Source: Chitinophagaceae bacterium 26-R-25 (GTDB lineage: Bacteria; Bacteroidota; Bacteroidia; Chitinophagales; Chitinophagaceae). Taken from it: a DNA stretch of 64,000 bases. The notes beneath the pieces were generated by a model. The model did no database searches, was not told where the DNA came from, and worked only from the letters and a program-made list of their open reading frames with translations. The stretch spans positions 2,294,001 to 2,358,000 of the forward strand of contig JARWSJ010000001.1 in the NCBI GenBank assembly GCA_029906195.1, given 5' to 3'. Each line of letters begins with the position of its first letter. Position 1 is the stretch's first letter. The position numbers and the translations under genes were made by a program. Positions 1-9,700 of this stretch are shown piece by piece.

Positions 1-1
1 T

Positions 2-610
2 ATTTCTGCAAATTACGATCTTATAAAAGACATCTACGTTCAAATAGAACCGTTCAAAGAAAGACGTGCAGGAAAATTATCTGGCGGCATGAAACAAAAG
101 CTGGCGTTATGTTGTGCACTTATTCACAAGCCAACGGTCTTGTTTCTGGACGAACCAACAACGGGTGTCGATGCCGTTTCACGCAAAGAGTTCTGGGAAA
201 TGTTGAAACGACTGAAAGAGCAACAGATCACTATCATGGTTTCTACGCCTTATATGGATGAAGCAAATTTATGTGAACGTATTGCTCTCATTCAAAACGG
301 CGAACTGCTTTCTGTTGATACACCGGAAAAAATAGTTGCCTCCTACCCTCAACAACTTTATGCCGTGAAAGCTGACAACATGCACAAAATATTGAATGAT
401 GCGAGAGGCTATGAAAATCTCCAGAGCGTGTATGCATTCGGCGAATACCTGCATGCAACTTTCAAAAATGACGCAGCGCAGAATGAGACAACCTTAACAG
501 CTTACCTGCAACAAAAAAACAACTCAGGTATTGAGATCAAAAAGATCGAGCCAACAATCGAAGATAGTTTTATCCGTTTGATGACTGAAGCTTCGACAAG
601 CTCAGCCTGA
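2..610 (+). CDS. ABC exporter ATPase, YbhF first-half-like (5' truncated by window)
   Basis: ATP-hydrolysing subunit of an ABC-2 type exporter whose permeases lie at 1954 and 3057. The frame is open from the window edge, so the start, Walker A and Q-loop lie upstream. Visible are the signature LSGGMKQK, Walker B LFLDEPTTGVD and a switch region STPYMDEA in which the usual histidine is proline. In E. coli YbhF, a fusion of two ATPases, the first half likewise lacks the switch histidine, so this looks like that half as a separate protein (family knowledge plus inference). The last codons and the stop (STSSA-stop) fall inside the palindrome at 591-646. Substrate unknown. Confidence 0.9.
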   Translation: MSANYDLIKDIYVQIEPFKERRAGKLSGGMKQKLALCCALIHKPTVLFLDEPTTGVDAVSRKEFWEMLKRLKEQQITIMVSTPYMDEANLCERIALIQNGELLSVDTPEKIVASYPQQLYAVKADNMHKILNDARGYENLQSVYAFGEYLHATFKNDAAQNETTLTAYLQQKNNSGIEIKKIEPTIEDSFIRLMTEASTSSA

Positions 611-646
611 CAGTCCAGCCTGCCTGTCAGGCTGAGCTCGTCGAGG
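591..646. repeat. Palindromic TTCGACAAGCTCAGCC-type repeat
   Basis: Arms 591-613 and 624-646 are complementary with two mismatches. A second copy, with a perfect 26-bp stem, lies at 29012-29073. This one sits at the junction of the two ABC ATPase genes and supplies the stop codon of the first. Confidence 0.85.
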
Positions 647-685
647 CCCGCTCACGAAACAATATTGAATAACAAACTTAGAGCC

Positions 686-1429
686 ATGGAAGAAAAAGCC
701 ATTATATGCAAGGATCTTACAAAGCAGTTCGGCGATTTTGTTGCTGTGAACAAGATTTCATTTGAAGTGAATACAGGTGAGATATTTGGCTTTCTGGGTG
801 CAAACGGTGCAGGCAAAACCACCGCGATGCGCATGCTTTGCGGACTTTCATTTCCAAGTTCTGGGGAAGCAACTGTAGCGGGTTTCAATGTGTACAAGCA
901 ACAGGAAAAGATCAAAAGACATATCGGCTATATGAGCCAGAAATTTTCGCTGTATGAAAATCTTTCTATTCTGGAAAACATTGAATTCTTTGGCGGCATT
1001 TATGGTTTATCAGACAAACAACTAAAGGAGAAAGGTGAAGAACTGGTCAACACCTTAGGACTGCAAAAAGAAGCGAAAAAAATGGTGGGTGAATTGCCTT
1101 TGGGCTGGAAACAAAAATTGGCGTTCTCCGTAGCGATTATTCATAAACCAAAAATTGTTTTCCTGGATGAACCAACCGGTGGTGTTGATCCAATTACGCG
1201 CAGACAGTTTTGGGATTTGATTTACAAAGCTGCAGATGATGGCATCACCGTTTTCGTGACCACCCACTATATGGATGAAGCAGAGTACTGCAATCGCATT
1301 TCCATAATGGTTGATGGAAGAATTGATGCGCTTGATACGCCAGCAAATTTGAAGACGCGGTTTTCAGCAGAAACAATGAATGAAGTTTTTTACGAGCTGG
1401 CCCGCGGCGCAAAACGGTCAGATAATTGA
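686..1429 (+). CDS. ABC exporter ATPase, YbhF second-half-like
   Basis: Second nucleotide-binding subunit of the ABC-2 exporter, 247 residues. The ATG at 686 is preferred over an upstream TTG at 665 because MEEKAIICKDL matches the usual N-terminus of such ATPases. Walker A GANGAGKTT is at about residues 38-46, Walker B is IVFLDEPTGGVD, and the switch histidine is present (TTHYMDEAEYC). The signature is degenerate, LPLGWKQK instead of LSGGQ, as in the second half of YbhF. With the upstream ATPase, which has a good signature but no switch histidine, it should form an asymmetric heterodimer with unequal ATP sites (inference). Its stop codon overlaps the left arm of the repeat that begins at 1425. 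Confidence 0.93.
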   Translation: MEEKAIICKDLTKQFGDFVAVNKISFEVNTGEIFGFLGANGAGKTTAMRMLCGLSFPSSGEATVAGFNVYKQQEKIKRHIGYMSQKFSLYENLSILENIEFFGGIYGLSDKQLKEKGEELVNTLGLQKEAKKMVGELPLGWKQKLAFSVAIIHKPKIVFLDEPTGGVDPITRRQFWDLIYKAADDGITVFVTTHYMDEAEYCNRISIMVDGRIDALDTPANLKTRFSAETMNEVFYELARGAKRSDN

Positions 1430-1951
1430 AAATTGAAAGTTGAAAATTGAAAATGATAGTTTCCCTTTAGTAAACCTCGGCAATACGAACTTAATGAATT
1501 TCTAGTTTAAATTAATTAATGAACGTATTAAAGATGAATAAAAACATAGTTGCTCAAAAATCGATAGGATTTGCAATAAGAATTGTCAACTTATACAAAT
1601 TTCTTTGTGTTGAACACAAGGAATATGTATTATCCAAACAAATACTTAGAAGTGGAACAGCTGTTGGAGCTATGATAAAAGAAGCGGAGCACGCGCAATC
1701 AAAGCACGACTTTTTACACAAAATGAGTATCGGACTAAAAGAAGCAAACGAAACTAATTACTGGCTTTTACTTTTAAAAGAAGGTGGTTATTTACAAGCA
1801 AATGAATACGACTCCATCAAAAAAAACTGCGAGGAAATCTTGAGATTATTAGCAAGCATTGTTAAAACCACAAAAACAAATGTAAAAATGAAACCATAAC
1901 AGTGTTTTACAAAAACAGCCCATTTTCAATTTTCAACTTTCAATTTTCAAT
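1425..1951. repeat. Inverted-repeat element carrying the four-helix-bundle gene (IVS-like)
   Basis: Left arm 1425-1454 and right arm 1922-1951 are exact 30-bp reverse complements. Each arm is four tandem copies of the word RTTGAAA. The 467-bp loop holds one gene (1519-1899). The same word makes the arms of gene-less elements at 10350, 14021, 28231, 28880 and 56936. Complementary ends with an S23-family ORF in the loop is also the layout of intervening sequences in 23S rRNA genes. Confidence 0.85.
1519..1899 (+). CDS. Four helix bundle protein (S23 / 23S rRNA intervening-sequence protein family)
   Basis: A 126-residue all-helical protein of the family first seen as ORFs in 23S rRNA intervening sequences and structurally related to Avd of diversity-generating retroelements. 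Diagnostic features are RSGTAVGAMIKEA, then AQSKHDFLHKMSIGLKEANE and TNYWLLLLKEGGYL, which fit helices 2 and 3 of the bundle. No catalytic residues are known and its molecular role is not established. The start could be 1519 or the second ATG at 1534. It lies between an ABC ATPase and its permeases, in their direction but flanked by perfect inverted repeats, so it is probably an insertion and not a transporter component. No reverse transcriptase or variable repeat is visible, so a retroelement is not indicated. Confidence 0.93.
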   Translation: MNVLKMNKNIVAQKSIGFAIRIVNLYKFLCVEHKEYVLSKQILRSGTAVGAMIKEAEHAQSKHDFLHKMSIGLKEANETNYWLLLLKEGGYLQANEYDSIKKNCEEILRLLASIVKTTKTNVKMKP

Positions 1952-1953
1952 TA

Positions 1954-3060
1954 ATGAATCAGTTTCTCGTTTTTGTAAGAAAGGAATTTTATCACGTGTT
2001 TCGTGACAAGCGAACACTGTTGATTCTTTTTGGTTTACCGATAATGCAAATCTTACTTTTTGGTTTTGCGCTCACGAGCGAAATCAAAAATGCAAAGGTT
2101 GTTGTCGTCGATTATTCGAAGGACGCTTCGACACAAAAAATCATTACGAAGATCGCCGCCAGTAGCTATTTTACCATTGAGCGAACTATTTTATCGTACG
2201 ACGATATGGAAAAGGCATTCAAGCAGGGTAAAATAAAATGCGCGGTCGTATTTCCATCTTCGTTCAACGAAGACCTGAAGCATACGAATAAAGCCAGTAT
2301 ACAAATCATAGCAGATGCAAGTGACCCAAACACTGCGAGAACACTGACAAACTATCTACTCTCTATTATTAGCAATTATCAAACGGAGATCAATGCAAAT
2401 GTTCAAATTCCCTATCAAATACAACCAGAGCTGAGGATGCTTTATAATCCTGAATTAAATGGTTCTATGAATTTTATTCCCGGCGTTATAGCACTGGTGT
2501 TGATGATCATTTGCACTACCCTGACTTCTGTTTCGATTGTAAAAGAAAAAGAGCTGGGCACAATGGAAATCCTGTTGGTTTCGCCATTTAAACCACTGTA
2601 CGTCATTCTTTCAAAGGTGATCCCTTTTCTTGCACTGTCATTCATCGATCTTATAGTTATTCTGCTGCTGAGTAATTATGTGCTGGGTGTGCCAATCAGA
2701 GGGAATATTTTTCTGCTTTTGATGGAAAGTACATTATTCATCATCACTTGTCTTTCGTTGGGTTTGCTCATTTCCACGGTTACCAATTCACAACAGACAG
2801 CCATGCTTATTTCCATGATGGGCATGATGCTGCCCACTATACTTTTCACGGGCTTTCTTTTTCCATTGGAAAATATGCCAGTGCCATTGCAAGTAATCTC
2901 TAATGTAGTTCCATCACGTTGGTATTATTTTATCGTGAAGGCTGTCATGCTGAAAGGGCTTGGATTGCAGGCCGTGTGGAAGCAAACGCTCATCCTTTTG
3001 GGCATGTGCGTTTTCTTGTTGACCGTTAGTTTTAGAAACTTTAAAATTCGACTCGCATGA
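1954..3060 (+). CDS. ABC-2 type transporter permease (YbhS-like)
   Basis: Membrane subunit of the exporter, 368 residues. One N-terminal transmembrane helix (about 22-42) is followed by a soluble external domain (about 43-170) and a C-terminal block of five helices (about 175-365), the ABC-2 pattern. The cytoplasmic loop VKEKELGTMEILLVSPFK after the first helix of the C-terminal block is typical of the family. The start is two bases after the right arm of the four-helix element, so its ribosome-binding region has been rewritten by the repeat. Its stop overlaps the next start (ATGA), indicating translational coupling with the second permease. Confidence 0.92.
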   Translation: MNQFLVFVRKEFYHVFRDKRTLLILFGLPIMQILLFGFALTSEIKNAKVVVVDYSKDASTQKIITKIAASSYFTIERTILSYDDMEKAFKQGKIKCAVVFPSSFNEDLKHTNKASIQIIADASDPNTARTLTNYLLSIISNYQTEINANVQIPYQIQPELRMLYNPELNGSMNFIPGVIALVLMIICTTLTSVSIVKEKELGTMEILLVSPFKPLYVILSKVIPFLALSFIDLIVILLLSNYVLGVPIRGNIFLLLMESTLFIITCLSLGLLISTVTNSQQTAMLISMMGMMLPTILFTGFLFPLENMPVPLQVISNVVPSRWYYFIVKAVMLKGLGLQAVWKQTLILLGMCVFLLTVSFRNFKIRLA

Positions 3061-4175
3061 GAACACTAAAATTTTTATTGCGTAAAGAATTTAAACAGAT
3101 ATTTCGCGACAAAGGTTTGTTGCCACTCATCTTCATCATGCCAATGATACAGCTGCTGATAATGCCGCTGGCGGCAAATTTCGATGTTAAAAATGTGAAC
3201 GTTGCCATTGTAGATCATGACCATTCAACTTACACGCAACAACTTGTTAATAAGATCGGTGCGTCCGGATATTTTCGCATAGTAAGTTACAGCGACTCTT
3301 ACAAGGAAGCGCTGCATCTTGTGGAGCATGAAACGGCAGACATCATTCTTGAAATACCGCAAAACTTTGAACGCAATCTTATTCGTGAAAACAATCAAAA
3401 AGTCTTCCTTGCCGCAGATGCCATCAACGGTGTAAAAGGCTCCATCGGCAGCGCCTACCTCACCAACGTACTCTCAGATTTCAACGGCGACATAAGATTA
3501 AAATGGGTGCAGCCACAACGACTCAGCGCTGTAAGTACCATCGGCATCGAATACTCTAACTGGTTCAATCCTTTGATGGACTATCATAAGTTTATGGTGC
3601 CGGCAATCCTGGCATTGTTGGTTACAATGGTGGGAGGATTCGTTGCGGCATTGAACATTGTTCGTGAAAAAGAGATCGGAACCATAGAGCAGATCAACGT
3701 GACGCCTATTAAAAAATGGGAATTCATTTTGGGTAAAATGATTCCTTTCTGGCTAATCGGCATCTTTGATTTTACCCTGGGTCTATTGATCGCAAGATTC
3801 GTTTATGGCATCATACCCGCAGGCAGCATTGCGACACTCTATCTGTTTGTAAGCGTTTATATGATCGCATTGCTTGGTTTCGGACTGCTCGTATCAACTT
3901 ACAGTAGCAATCAATTGCAGGCAATGTTTGTAGCATTTTTCTTTATGATGATCTTTATTTTAATGAGCGGGTTATTTAGTCCGGTAGAAAATATGCCACA
4001 GTGGGCAAAAGTAATTTCCAACCTTACTCCTGTCACTCACTTTGTTGAAGTAATGCGCATGATCGTTTTAAAAGGCAGCACATTTGCCGACATCAAAAAG
4101 CAATTTTTCATCGAGATCATTTTTGCTGTAGTACTGAATAGCTGGGCGATCTGGAATTACCGAAAAACAAGCTAG
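3057..4175 (+). CDS. ABC-2 type transporter permease (YbhR-like)
   Basis: Second permease, 372 residues, overlapping the previous gene by 4 bp. It has the same topology: an N-terminal helix (about 20-40), an external domain, then helices from about residue 180 to the end. The coupling-loop segment VREKEIGTIEQINVTP matches the family. The pair of permeases should form the transmembrane pore energised by the two upstream ATPases. In related YbhGFSR systems a HlyD-like adaptor precedes the ATPase; it would lie left of this window. The operon appears to end here, at the inverted repeat 4183-4273. Confidence 0.92.
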   Translation: MRTLKFLLRKEFKQIFRDKGLLPLIFIMPMIQLLIMPLAANFDVKNVNVAIVDHDHSTYTQQLVNKIGASGYFRIVSYSDSYKEALHLVEHETADIILEIPQNFERNLIRENNQKVFLAADAINGVKGSIGSAYLTNVLSDFNGDIRLKWVQPQRLSAVSTIGIEYSNWFNPLMDYHKFMVPAILALLVTMVGGFVAALNIVREKEIGTIEQINVTPIKKWEFILGKMIPFWLIGIFDFTLGLLIARFVYGIIPAGSIATLYLFVSVYMIALLGFGLLVSTYSSNQLQAMFVAFFFMMIFILMSGLFSPVENMPQWAKVISNLTPVTHFVEVMRMIVLKGSTFADIKKQFFIEIIFAVVLNSWAIWNYRKTS

Positions 4176-4182
4176 ATACGAA

Positions 4183-4273
4183 CAGGAATTAGGAGTTAGG
4201 AATTAGGAATTGTTCGCATTGATGAGGCAGATTGACTTGCGGCCAATTCCTAATTCCTAATTTCTAATTCCTG
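4183..4273. repeat. Short-word inverted repeat, word GGARTTA
   Basis: Arms 4183-4212 and 4244-4273 match at 28 of 30 positions when reverse-complemented. Each arm is four tandem copies of a 7-bp word and the loop is 31 bp. It follows the ABC operon and precedes a glycosyltransferase on the same strand. Confidence 0.8.
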
Positions 4274-4407
4274 AAAAGTGTAGAATATTTTCTACCCTAC
4301 TATTTCAGGGCTGTTCGAATATTTCGAATCGGGGTGGGTATATAATTTGAATGTTCTCCTATTGGGTTGAACCTCAAACATTTTATTTCATCTTCTACCT
4401 CCGAATT

Positions 4408-5418
4408 ATGAACATCTGCCTGTCAATCGTAGTACCAACATATCAGCACCCGGCCGCATTGCTGCAATGTCTTAAAGCGCTATTATCTCAGCGTTTCGAT
4501 AAAGGCAAATACGAGATTATTGTTGTTTCCGACGGCCCTGACATGGCAACGCATCAAATTGTTTTTGATCTTATCAAATCAAGTCCGGAAACACCCGTTA
4601 TCACTTTTTGTTACCTGCCTTATAAAAAGGGAAGAGATGCTGCAAGAAATTTAGGGTGGCAGATGGCAAAAGGAGAATTGGTGGCTTTTATTGATGACGA
4701 CCACCTCCCGAGTGCGGACTGGGCAGAAAGTTTTTGGGCGGAATATGTGAAACACGAACATGAAAGTGTTGTATTCATCGGCAACGTGACCACAAGCAGG
4801 ATTTCTCTTCTGGATACACCAAAGAATGATCTGCAACCAATATCAGCTTCAAACTGTGCAAGTGCTAAAACAACGCTGAGCAAAATAAAAGGCTTCGATG
4901 AAGATTTTTCGAGAAGCTGGGGCGATCTAAATGCACTGCATTTTAAAATGCTTACCAGCAACATTCCTTTTGTACAAGTGGATGGCGCAGCCAGTTTCAA
5001 CGCAGTGAGAGATGTTAACTGGGGCATCAACATCCGGCAGTCAAAGCAACACATTTACAAGTCAAAATTATTCAGCAGCAGCAGCGAGAGCGTACCGTGG
5101 GGCAACTACACGATCATGACACTTCTTTTCGTGTTTACCCTTGTAGGCTGGATCCTGGATCTTAATCCTCTTGCATTGATTGCTTTAGCCACATGGTTCC
5201 TGATGGTTATTCTGCTCACTATCAAGCGAATGGAAAACATTATTCCGTCTTTTACCAATACTGTCGAAATGATGGCCACCTCTATGTTTCTGCCATTTCT
5301 TTCTATCTATTGGTCATTACGCGGCACATATAAGGTTAGAATATTGCATCTCTCAAAAAACAGAAAGAAGTACGAATCCTATGTTAACAGCAGCGACAGT
5401 ATTCCTGCATCTGCTTAG
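4408..5418 (+). CDS. Family 2 glycosyltransferase, membrane-anchored
   Basis: Transfers a sugar from a nucleotide-sugar donor, probably for surface polysaccharide or glycolipid; acceptor unknown. The ATG at 4408 gives MNICLSIVVPTYQHP, the normal GT-A start; the longer frame from 4351 adds 19 residues unlike the family. Visible are the donor-site strand IVVPTY, GRDAARNLGW and the DxD-type motif FIDDDHLP (about residue 96). Two or three hydrophobic helices near residues 230-310 indicate membrane association. The homologous C-terminal region is short compared with processive synthases. It stands alone, followed by a GT9 enzyme on the same strand. Confidence 0.87.
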   Translation: MNICLSIVVPTYQHPAALLQCLKALLSQRFDKGKYEIIVVSDGPDMATHQIVFDLIKSSPETPVITFCYLPYKKGRDAARNLGWQMAKGELVAFIDDDHLPSADWAESFWAEYVKHEHESVVFIGNVTTSRISLLDTPKNDLQPISASNCASAKTTLSKIKGFDEDFSRSWGDLNALHFKMLTSNIPFVQVDGAASFNAVRDVNWGINIRQSKQHIYKSKLFSSSSESVPWGNYTIMTLLFVFTLVGWILDLNPLALIALATWFLMVILLTIKRMENIIPSFTNTVEMMATSMFLPFLSIYWSLRGTYKVRILHLSKNRKKYESYVNSSDSIPASA

Positions 5419-5423
5419 CGTTA

Positions 5424-5560
5424 AAATAAAAAGTAAAAAACAAAAGTAAAAAAACTGAATGGCGCAAGCACTAGTGTAAGCTGACGCATTCTGTTGCCTT
5501 GGTTCCAAAAAGTAAAAACGCTAAGTCTTTGAATTTTTACTTTTTACTTTCTACTTTTCC
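5424..5560. repeat. Short-word inverted repeat, word AAAAGTA
   Basis: A left arm at about 5424-5456 (AAAAGTA/AAAAAAC words) pairs imperfectly with 5531-5560. It lies between the GT2 and GT9 genes; the loop contains no ORF. Confidence 0.6.
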
Positions 5561-5645
5561 AGTAACAATTCGGCCCGTGAAATCTTAATCACACTGATCC
5601 TTTAACTGTGAGACTGAAAAACCATTGTGATTAAAATTTTCGTTC

Positions 5646-6692
5646 ATGAATTTAGACAAAGGCAACATTCACAAAATTGCCATTTTCCGCGCTTTACCTC
5701 TAGGAGATCTGTTATCTGCCGTACCCGCTTTCAGAGCGTTACGAACAGCCTTTCCTGATGCTGAAATAGCTTTGATCAGCAAATCGGCTGCATCCGCTTT
5801 TGTTTCCCGTTTTCCCCAATACATCAATCGGCTCATTGAATTTCCCGGTTACGAGGTAATGAAAGAACCGAAGACAGACGTACATACGTTTTTGCATTTT
5901 GTCCAAATGATGCGTCACGAAAAATTTGATTTGATTTTGCAAATGCATAATGATGGCACCGGCATTAACGAAATGGTTTTCTTATTTGGCGCCGCCAGTG
6001 TTGCAGGTTTTTATCCCAAGGAACATCCTTCCCATACTGATCTCTTCATTGCATATGATGAAAGCAAAACGACCACTGACCGGTTGCTGCAATTACTCAA
6101 TCATCTGGGTATTGAAACGAACAACAACAAGCTTGAATTTCCTCTTACCGAAAAAGATTACCAGGAGTTTGAACACTTACTTCTTCCTGTTTATTACCGC
6201 AAATTTATTTGCATTCATCCCGGAGCACGGGGTATTTGGCGCCAGTGGCCGCCGCGCTACTTTGCCCTGATAGCAAACTATTTCGTTGAACAGGGATACA
6301 CACTGTTGATCACCGGTACCAAAGAGGACGTAGCAATTAACAACGAAGTAATCAAATACATTCGCTATCCCGTTATTGACCTTACGGGCAAAACCTCTCT
6401 TGGTGTATGGGGTGTACTTGTTAAAAATGCACTGATGGTGGTGAGCAATTGTACAGCCATGGCACAAATGGCCATTGCGTTCGAAACACCGAGCATAGTT
6501 GTTAATGTCGATGACACTTGCGATGAATTGGAGAAATTGAACAAAAAGAAACATGTATTCTTTGACTGGCAAAAACATCCCCAGGTAGATAAAGTTTTCA
6601 TGCAGGTAGTGCTAATGCTCAACAAACTAAAAAGCAAAATGTCAACCTCGCATGAGAAAGACAAGCTGGTGCCGATAAAGTTTCCGGAATAA
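5646..6692 (+). CDS. Family 9 glycosyltransferase (heptosyltransferase-like)
   Basis: A 348-residue GT-B enzyme of the lipopolysaccharide heptosyltransferase family, which adds sugars to lipid A core or related glycolipids at the cytoplasmic membrane face. The N-terminus IAIFRALPLGDLLSAVPAFRAL carries the GDxL acceptor-side motif. The C-terminal half contains CIHPGARGIWRQWP, TLLITGTKED and a VSNCTAMAQMAIAF donor-binding segment (the family usually has a SxD/TGxxH-type motif here). Sugar specificity cannot be read from the sequence. The stop codon is in the left arm of the 34-bp inverted repeat at 6691. Confidence 0.88.
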   Translation: MNLDKGNIHKIAIFRALPLGDLLSAVPAFRALRTAFPDAEIALISKSAASAFVSRFPQYINRLIEFPGYEVMKEPKTDVHTFLHFVQMMRHEKFDLILQMHNDGTGINEMVFLFGAASVAGFYPKEHPSHTDLFIAYDESKTTTDRLLQLLNHLGIETNNNKLEFPLTEKDYQEFEHLLLPVYYRKFICIHPGARGIWRQWPPRYFALIANYFVEQGYTLLITGTKEDVAINNEVIKYIRYPVIDLTGKTSLGVWGVLVKNALMVVSNCTAMAQMAIAFETPSIVVNVDDTCDELEKLNKKKHVFFDWQKHPQVDKVFMQVVLMLNKLKSKMSTSHEKDKLVPIKFPE

Positions 6693-6793
6693 TAACTGAA
6701 TAACTGATTAACTGAATAACTGAACGTTTAAAGTTAAAGAGCTTGACTAAACATAAACCTTCAGTTATTCAGTTAATCAGTTATTCAGTTATT
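6691..6793. repeat. Perfect 34-bp inverted repeat, word AACTGAWT, at a convergent gene end
   Basis: Arms 6691-6724 and 6760-6793 are exact reverse complements and the loop is 35 bp. Each arm is four copies of an 8-bp word. It overlaps the ends of both converging genes: the left arm contains the GT9 stop and the right arm encodes the last residues and stop of the histidine kinase. It could act as a bidirectional transcript end. Confidence 0.88.
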
Positions 6794-9700
6794 TGCATAG
6801 GCAAATAAATATCAAACGTGGCACCGATATTTTCCGCACCATGTGCTCCGATGCACCCGCGATGATTTTCCACTATTTTTTTGCAAATCGCAAGACCAAT
6901 GCCTGTTCCGCTGAAGCGTTGCTGATCACTATTCAAACGCTGAAATATGGTGAAGATCTGATCCGCATACGATTGATCAAATCCTATTCCGTTATCTTCA
7001 AACGACAGGTGCAAATAGCTTTGGTCTGTGGCGAGATCACATTTGGCATTAAAAATATCTTCCCCTTTTTCAACGGCGCATTTTATTTCAATCACAGTTT
7101 TTTCCTGTCTGCTAAACTTCAACCCGTTGCTGATAAGATTATAAAACAGTTGATTCATCTGCACTGGAATGGCTTTGATAACAGGCAAAGAAGTGAATTT
7201 TATCTCAGCATTCTTTTGTTTGATCAACACCTCAAAATCACTGATGACATCCTCCAGGATTTTGTTTAAGTCGGTCGCTACAAACTCCTCGTTTATTTTA
7301 GATAGTTTAGAAAAATTAAGAAGGTCCTTTATCAAAATGGACATCCTTTCTGCAGATAAGTTTATTTTTTCGAGATAACGTTTTACATCAAATGCAGGCT
7401 GTTCAATGTTCCTGTTGATGAGGTCGGCAAAGGTTTGTATTTTTCTAAGTGGCTCCTGCAGATCGTGGCTCGATACATACGCAAACTGTTCCAGCTCTTT
7501 ATTGGTACGTCTGAGTTCTGTGTTTGTCTGCTCAAGTTTTTCGGAAGCCTTCTGCAGTTCCTTTGTTCGTTCTTTCACTTTGTTTTCCAATGCGTCATTC
7601 ACCTCTTTGTGCATGTTGGCAATTTTCAATTGCGAACGCACTCTTGCCAATAGTTCTTTCGAAGAGAAAGGTTTTACGAGATAATCATCTGCCCCAATGT
7701 TATAGCCTTCTATTCTCGCTTCCTCTCCTGCTCTTGCAGATATGAAAATAACCGGGATGGTGTCGGTAGAAGTGTTGCTTTTAACGGCATGCAGCAATTC
7801 AATACCATCCATCACGGGCATCATGATATCGCTCAAAATAAGATCTGGTCTTTGATGATAAATTTTGCCCAATGCATCTTTACCATTTTCTGCCGTCACT
7901 ACTTCGTATTCTTTGTTGAGCAAACGCCCCATATAATCCCGCATATCACTATTGTCATCCACGACAAGAACACGATATTTTTTTTCGTTTATTTTTTCCG
8001 CTGCAACTGTGCCTTTTCTTTGTTTGTCACCGGTGAGGCTTATCGCTTCATTTACATAAATGCTGGAAAGAGAAGTGGTAAAAATGTCATCATTTCTTTC
8101 CTGTATCTGATCTGCAGGCAAATGATCTTTTCCGGATGCCATGCACACACTGAAGACTGTGCCAACACCTTCTTTACTTTCAACATTAATGGTACCGTTG
8201 TGCAACTCTACCAACTCTTTTACAAGCGAAAGTCCAATGCCCGTACCTTCATAAGTGCGGCCACCGGCGTTCTTCACACGATAGAACCTGTTAAACAATT
8301 GTGGCAATTCTTTTTCAGGAATGCCAATGCCCGTATCGCTTACACTCAGCACCACATCACCGTTTTTCTCTTCCAGTTGTATTTCAATTTTGCCCGACAG
8401 CGTATATTTGAAAGCGTTAGATAAAAGATTCAGCACAATTTTTTCCCACATTTCCCTGTCTACATACACTTTATTACTCATGTTCTTTATGCTCACTTTG
8501 TATTCAAGTCCCACATTTTCTATAACACTTCTGAATGCGCTGGAAATGTCAATGGTAAGTTGAGATAAATTGACGGGTGAAAAACGAGCCTGCACCCTGT
8601 CTGCTTCAATGCGGCTAAAATCAAGCAATGTATTCACCAGTCGCAATAACCGCATGGCATTGCGATGTGTGGATTCTATATTGGCAATATGATCTTCATG
8701 CAGATCGTCAGCATTTCCAAGCATGCTCTCCAGGGGACCGAGCATCAAAGTAAGCGGCGTGCGAAATTCATGACTGATATTGCTGAAAAAAACCGTTTTC
8801 GCCTTGTCAATTTCCGCAAGTGCTTCTGCACGTTTACGCTCCTGATCATATGCATATAATGTGCTTATGCAGGTTGCCACCTGGTCTGCCACCAATCTGA
8901 AGAAATCAAGATATTTTTCGTCAGGCTGGCGAAATGGATTTAAACCAATCACCATTAGTGCAAAAGGAAATGGATGACCAGATTGCATCAGAGGAATCAC
9001 GAGACAATTATCAGGCGCTTTTGCCCACGCACTTCCGGTAACCTGGCCGATAACCTGTTGCGCATTTCTAAATACATTCAACTTGCCTTCGTCAATCACC
9101 TGCTGGAAAAGAGAGGCAATGCCATGTTGCGACTGAATATCCGTTTCAACCGGTAAAAGCGTCTTCAACCGGTCCTCCGTTGCATCTTGCAGCTTTGCTA
9201 CCTTTCCATCTTTTATTTCATAAATAGCGGCGAAGGGAAAATCGTGCGGATTCTGTTTTAAAATATGTATGGTTTTCTGGTAAGCTTCTTCATTGCTTGC
9301 ACAATCAAGAATGTATTTACCCAGATCTTTTAATGTTCTCAGTTGCCGTTCACCGATGATACGATCGGTATCGTCAGTATTGGCGCAAATAATTCCCGCT
9401 GGCCTTCCGTCTTCACCCGGCACGGGGCTATATGAAAAAGTATAGTACGTTTCTTCGGGATAGCCGTTGCGCTCCATAATGAGAAGCAGTGCCTCATCAT
9501 AAGTGCCAGTATTCTCCATCAGCGCCTTTTCCGCGCGGGGACCCGCCTGGTCCCAAATATCCGACCACACCTCGGACGCAGGTTTGCCTAACGCCCAGGG
9601 ATGCTTTCCGCCCACAATCGCCTTGTAAGGATCGTTGTAAATATTGATGAGTTCCTTTCCCCACCATACAAACATCGGCTGACGGGAAGTTAATACGATA

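Noticed and set aside
1519..1899. Diversity-generating retroelement (Avd-like accessory protein)
   Set aside because: No reverse transcriptase, template repeat or variable target gene is visible nearby.
7789..8424. Long open frame on the plus strand
   Set aside because: It lies antisense inside the histidine kinase, whose domains and motifs are continuous; the frame is a coding shadow.
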